A stretch of DNA of 64,000 nt from Antarcticibacterium sp. 1MA-6-2 (lineage in GTDB: Bacteria > Bacteroidota > Bacteroidia > Flavobacteriales > Flavobacteriaceae), in the NCBI RefSeq assembly GCF_021535135.1, contig NZ_CP091036.1, positions 620,001 through 684,000 of the forward strand, read 5' to 3'. The notes under the pieces are model-generated. The model was given only the letters and a program-made list of their open reading frames with translations. It did no database searches and was not told the DNA's origin. Made by a program: the position numbers and the translations under genes. Of this stretch, positions 59,894 through 64,000 are shown piece by piece. The first letter of the stretch is position 1. The number at the start of each line of letters is the position of its first letter.

Positions 59894-61246
59894 TTAATAA
59901 GCTTTTTCTTCCCCCTGAAGACAATTGTAAATTGTTTGATAAACTATTTTAAGATCCAAAAGAAATGACCATTTCTCAAGATAAAAAATATCCATTCTAA
60001 TCCTGTTAACAATGTCAGATTTTCTTATGATCTCTCCACGATACCCTCTCACCTGGGCAAGTCCTGTTATACCGGGTTTTGCAAAATGCCTCACTAAATA
60101 TTTATCTACATTTTTTTGGTATTGAACAGTGTGAAATTCCATATGTGGCCTGGGCCCAATAATACTCATATCACCTAGAAAAACATTTATAAATTGAGGC
60201 AATTCATCTACACTGGTTTTTCTAATGAATTTTCCTACTTTGGTAATCCTTAGGTCATTCCGGGTGCACATTTGCATATTTGCCTCCTTATTAACTGCCA
60301 TAGACCTAAATTTGTAGCACCAAAATGTCTTCTTATTAAAACCGTGACGTTGTTGTTTAAAAAACAAAGGACCGTTAGATTCCATTTTGTTTAAAATGTA
60401 AAGAAGCGGCATAAGCCAGGATAGCACGAAAAATATTACAAGTGAGGACCCAACGATATCAAATATTCTCTTTCCATACTTTGCATAATTTTTATCCAAT
60501 GGAGATTTTCTTATGTTGAGGACAGGAACATTATCAAATATTTCAAACTCCATAGAATGGGTGTAAAAGCCCTTGTTATCCGGAATTAGTTTTAATTTCT
60601 TTAAGTTATTGTCAGCAAAGCTTCGAAGATCGGTTAATTCTTCTACGGTAAATTGACTTATCGCACAATATATTTCGTCAACCTCATTTTCAAGGATGTA
60701 GTCAAAGGCATTTTGAAAGGTTCCTAAATACTTATCATCAGTACCTGAATTTTTTAATTTCCCGTGGAAATATCCTAAATATCTGTAGCCATAATCAGGT
60801 TTACTAAAGATCTCCTCAAGAAAAGGAAGGTTCTTATCCTCTCCTAAAACCACTACTCTTAAGTAATTTCCACCTTCCCGTCTGTACCTTTTTCTGAATT
60901 CAAAAAACAATCCTCTGTAAATAGAGAGCAAAATGAGTAAGACAGATAAAATAAGAATTTGTTTTTGGGAATCAAAATTAATCTTAGCAAAAGCTAAAAC
61001 CGAAAAATAGGAGAGAGAAAAAACCAGGTAATGCCTTAAAAACTTGTGATACTTCGTAATAAATTTTTCTTTTCTCTCAATGCTATAAAAATTTAAACCA
61101 ATCCCAATAATTAACCACGAGAAATTAAGACAAACTGCAACACCATATTCTAAGTAAGTTTCGGGAGTCAAAATGTATAAAGTAGCATTTATGATCATTA
61201 AATTAATGATCACAGAGAAAGGAATAATTAAAAAGGATCTTTTCAT
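59894..61246 (-). CDS. Undecaprenyl-phosphate sugar phosphotransferase, WcaJ/WbaP type
   Basis: An intact 450-residue protein. About four membrane helices fill the N-terminal third (FLIIPFSVIINLMIINATLY, AVCLNFSWLIIGIGLNFYSI), followed by a Rossmann-like domain with GEDKNLPFLEEIFSKPDYGY. The C-terminal bacterial sugar transferase domain contains KRIFDIVGSSLVIFFVLSWL, FKQQRHGFNKKTFWCYKFRS and TSVDELPQFINVFLGDMSII with GPRPH. It starts repeat-unit synthesis by moving a sugar phosphate to undecaprenyl phosphate. It is the first gene of the exopolysaccharide operon. Confidence 0.9.
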   Translation of the reverse strand: MKRSFLIIPFSVIINLMIINATLYILTPETYLEYGVAVCLNFSWLIIGIGLNFYSIERKEKFITKYHKFLRHYLVFSLSYFSVLAFAKINFDSQKQILILSVLLILLSIYRGLFFEFRKRYRREGGNYLRVVVLGEDKNLPFLEEIFSKPDYGYRYLGYFHGKLKNSGTDDKYLGTFQNAFDYILENEVDEIYCAISQFTVEELTDLRSFADNNLKKLKLIPDNKGFYTHSMEFEIFDNVPVLNIRKSPLDKNYAKYGKRIFDIVGSSLVIFFVLSWLMPLLYILNKMESNGPLFFKQQRHGFNKKTFWCYKFRSMAVNKEANMQMCTRNDLRITKVGKFIRKTSVDELPQFINVFLGDMSIIGPRPHMEFHTVQYQKNVDKYLVRHFAKPGITGLAQVRGYRGEIIRKSDIVNRIRMDIFYLEKWSFLLDLKIVYQTIYNCLQGEEKAY

Positions 61247-62105
61247 AATTTAATTATTAAGACCAAATAATTACTCTACTTAGGGGCGCAGATAAAATAT
61301 TCTGGTTTATAAATTTTTAAGATTGACCCCTCAACTTTAGGAAATACTTCCAGGACGAATATCAACACAGAATTACCTGGGTTAATATACTCTCAGTAGG
61401 AAGATTCTGCACAATTTTTTAAATCGGGATATTTGTAAGAATATAATATCTATTTGACTAGAAACATTATAGAAATTGAATTAATCAAAAACTAAATGTT
61501 CCAATCAATGATATCCCGGGGGTATAAAAAATCGGCTTTTTAAAAAGATAACAAGGGGACTTTCTTGTTAATTGAGACGAATCTATGAAGATTTTTAGAG
61601 CCTTTAATATTTATTCGTTCAAGTTCAATAATTTTCGTTGAGATACACACATTAACTTTTTATCTGGTAAGTAGAAATATTTTATTAAAAGAGTTATTTA
61701 CTAACTGGAAAGTTGAAAACACCGTTGACTCCTGATATTTAGACTATTATAATGGGAAAATAAGGTTAGATTAAATCAATAAAAATATTGCTACTCTACA
61801 GATAATTTTTCTCAATACTTATTCTACACCTGCTTCTATATTGCCAGATTTTAAATACACTTTAATTCCTGGTTTTTCGTAATTTCTTCCATTTGCGCAG
61901 AAGTCCTTCACTTTATCACCTTTAATTCTAGTAGTTTAGTAAAGAGCAATAGTGAGTTTGTAAGATCAGGTTTGGTATGGTCGTTTACATTAAAAACTAA
62001 TTCTACCGAATTTCCTTAGGATTTACCACGCATAGCTCAACCTATTCTTAAATAAAAAATACCAGCTCATGTCGATGGTCCAATTTAAATATACCTGCAA
62101 GAATT
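61247..62105. other. Intergenic stretch upstream of the exopolysaccharide operon, with a gene remnant
   Basis: About 860 bases. On the minus strand, 62015-61819 reads GNSVELVFNVNDHTKPDLTN and SLLLFTKLLELK, then after one base GDKVKDFCANGRNYEKPGIK and VYLKSGNIEAGVE before TAA. It looks like the 3' end of a real protein (about 65 residues) whose 5' part is gone. I do not recognise it. The rest probably includes the operon promoter. Confidence 0.35.
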
Positions 62106-63262
62106 CTAATTCAGAAATTCAATACATACGGGTGATTTTACTTCCAATTCCAATTCCATGGATCGAGGAAGTCCTGTTTCAGAATTAATTCTAAACGCTA
62201 CAATATTATGTGTGTTCTGGTTAGCTACGTATAAAAAATCTCCTCCAGGGGAAATCGCGAAATTTCTCGGTGCTTTACCTTCAGTAGAAGTAAATCCAAC
62301 AGTTTCTAATTTACCTGTTTCTTCATCTATTTTAAAGGTCACGATACTGTCATGCCCCCTATTAGATGCATATAAAAATTTACCTGAAGGATGAATGTGA
62401 ATATCTGCAGAAGAATTTTCTCCATCAAAATTTTCTGGTAGAGAAGAAATATCCATAATATGTTCTAATTCTCCACTGTTCCTTAATTTAAAAGCACTCA
62501 CACTTCCGTTTAACTCGTTAATAGAATAGGCGTATTCAAAAGAATTTGAAAAAGCAAAATGTCGGGGTCCTGCACCTGGTATTAGTTGTATAAAAGGGTT
62601 TTTATGTGGTTCCAGTAGCCCTTTGATTTCATTAAGATTAAAGATCCAGATGCGATCATTCCCTAAATCTGTTACATATACAGTCTTATTATCTTCAGAA
62701 ATATTTACCGAATGTGGATGTGATTTTTCCGGATTTTCAAGAACTATTTTCTGTTTCTTCTCAAGGCTTCCATCTGCTTTTTTCTCATACATCATAACAA
62801 CTCCCCCCATATAATTGGCAACAAAAATGTACTTACCCTTCCTGTCTTCAGCGATGTGACAGGGTGCATAGCTCTCTGTAGAAATTCGCCCTAATTCCTC
62901 GAGGCTGTGATCATCATTGATTTTGTAGGAGTACACAAATCCTGCTTCGCCATCGTTTGGTCCCAGTTCACTTACCGCATACAAATTTTTATTATCTGCA
63001 GATGTTTTTACAAAAGAAGGATTTGTAACTGTAGCAACTGTGTCTCCAAATGCCAAAGCTCCTGTTACAGCTGCTGATAAATTGTGTAAATACCTACGGC
63101 CTGTCCATCAACATGGCCCTCTTTTTTGGTATAAGTTCCTATGTACACCGGGTTCATTTTTAAAGGATTTTCTACAACTTCTTCCCCCGTTGTTTGAGGT
63201 TCGAATTTGCAGGAGGTTAAAACTAAAGTGAAACAAAGAGAGCTTAAAAATATATTTTTCAT
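62106..63262 (-). CDS. Lactonase-family beta-propeller lipoprotein, one frameshift
   Basis: A lipoprotein signal (FLSSLCFTLVLTSC) is followed by the 6-phosphogluconolactonase-like seven-bladed propeller: MNPVYIGTYTKKEGHVDGQA, a break at about 63066-63075, then NPSFVKTSADNKNLYAVSEL, YAPCHIAEDRKGKYIFVANY, SHPHSVNISEDNKTVYVTDL and FAISPGGDFLYVANQNTHNI. The reconstructed length is about 385 residues. Family members hydrolyse sugar lactones or act as binding propellers in the envelope; with a lipid anchor it is not the cytosolic pentose-phosphate enzyme. Confidence 0.85.
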
Positions 63263-63292
63263 AAAACTTAAATTTTGAACGTAAGAGTGAGT

Positions 63293-64000
63293 CTATAACC
63301 ATTTCTTTTTTCGGAAATAGTAAAGCATAATCAAAAAAATGAGTAACATAATACCCCATAATATAAAATAGCTGTATTCCCACTGTAACTCAGGCATATA
63401 TTCAAAATTCATCCCATAAATGCCCGCAATAAAGGTAAGAGGAATAAAGATAGTAGCTATAATTGTAAGCACCTTCATTACTTCGTTCATCCTGTTGCTA
63501 ATGGTCGTCATATACATATCCATCAGGCCCCATGTCATTTCCCTGTAGATCTCAATATTTTCTGAAACCTGGATGACGTGGTCATAAAGATCGCGAAAAT
63601 AATTCCTTGTCTTCTCATCTATAAAATCACTATCCAATTTTTCGAGCCTGCTCAAAACTTCCCTTAAAGGAAATACTGCCCTACGAATCCTAAGGATCGT
63701 TCGTTTCAATTCCTGGATCTCAAAAGTAATGTCATCATTGGGCTGAGACTGAAAAAGACTTTCTTCAAGCAATTCGATTTTATCACCTATTACATCTACC
63801 ACTTCAAAATATTGGTCAATAATAGCGTCCAGAAGGGCAAATAATAAATAATCTGATCCATTACTTCGAAGACGCCCTTTGGAGTTGGCCAACCTCTCCC
63901 TAACGTTATCAAATACATCCCCGTCTGCCTCCTGAAAAGACAAGACGTAGTCCTTTCCTACAACAAAACTCAGATGTTCACTTATAAGGGAGCCATTATT
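63293..64000 (-). CDS. corA: CorA magnesium/cobalt transporter, 5' part beyond the window
   Basis: The frame is open from the right edge (NNGSLISEHLSFVVGKDYVL) to its stop at 63293, giving 235 residues of the C-terminal part. It includes the long helix region (DQYFEVVDVIGDKIELLEES), LKRTILRIRRAVFPLREVLS, and the two membrane helices with the signature IAGIYGMNFEYMPEL (GMN motif) and WGIMLLIFLIMLYYFRKKKW. The N-terminal cytoplasmic domain begins outside the window. CorA forms pentameric Mg2+ channels in the inner membrane. Confidence 0.92.
   Translation of the reverse strand, partial: NNGSLISEHLSFVVGKDYVLSFQEADGDVFDNVRERLANSKGRLRSNGSDYLLFALLDAIIDQYFEVVDVIGDKIELLEESLFQSQPNDDITFEIQELKRTILRIRRAVFPLREVLSRLEKLDSDFIDEKTRNYFRDLYDHVIQVSENIEIYREMTWGLMDMYMTTISNRMNEVMKVLTIIATIFIPLTFIAGIYGMNFEYMPELQWEYSYFILWGIMLLIFLIMLYYFRKKKWL

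Overview
The window looks like chromosome from a marine-type member of the Flavobacteriaceae (Bacteroidota). It is AT-rich. It has two type IX secretion C-terminal domains, a TonB-dependent receptor with a carboxypeptidase-like N-terminal domain, a Wza/Wzc/sugar-transferase exopolysaccharide locus, and promoters of the Bacteroidota -33 TTTG / -7 TAnnTTTG type. The genus cannot be fixed from sequence alone; a Gramella/Salegentibacter/Zunongwangia/Salinimicrobium-like relative is a guess.

Layout. (1) 1-3000: the end of an integrative element, with a small DNA-binding gene, an excisionase-like gene, an unknown gene and a tyrosine recombinase, ending in a 3' half of tRNA-Arg(UCU) that looks like an attachment site. 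(2) 3.3-7.8 kb: envelope proteins on the minus strand, including a lipoprotein, a beta-barrel and a secreted MBG/T9SS protein whose 5' end is lost. (3) 7.8-11.1 kb: a plus-strand TonB receptor followed by two His-containing exported proteins, probably a metal-uptake unit. (4) 11.3-22.2 kb: mixed housekeeping and accessory genes, including a LytS/LytTR two-component pair, a cupin, a class C beta-lactamase-like hydrolase, an IS1182-type insertion and a YihY protein. (5) 22.4-29.8 kb: an APC permease, an exported methyltransferase, then a tight four-gene unit: QEGLA/DUF1704 metallopeptidase, two GshB-like ATP-grasp ligases and an aspartoacylase-like amidohydrolase. (6) 29.9-35.1 kb, minus strand: an LLM flavin oxidoreductase, two GH13 enzymes and an ASRT-family sugar-binding-like protein. 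(7) 36.4-42.6 kb: two tandem copies of an unknown 165-residue protein with a duplicated leader, a T9SS protein and a surface protein built from about twelve 64-residue repeats. (8) 42.8-61.2 kb: a GH16 hydrolase and a beta-helix protein facing a complete Wzx/Wzy-type exopolysaccharide operon. (9) 62.1-64 kb: a lactonase and the 3' part of a CorA channel.

About half of the genes are split by single-base indels, mostly in short homopolymers, and these usually restore a full-length family member when one base is added or removed. Many are essential-looking or single-copy operon genes, so base-calling error is the first explanation and true gene decay the second. For such genes I give the span of the reconstructed gene and the approximate break.

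The best candidates for something not well described are the QEGLA / double ATP-grasp / aspartoacylase operon (24.9-29.8 kb), the tandem unknown genes with duplicated promoter and palindrome (36.4-38.5 kb), and the repeat-built surface protein after them.
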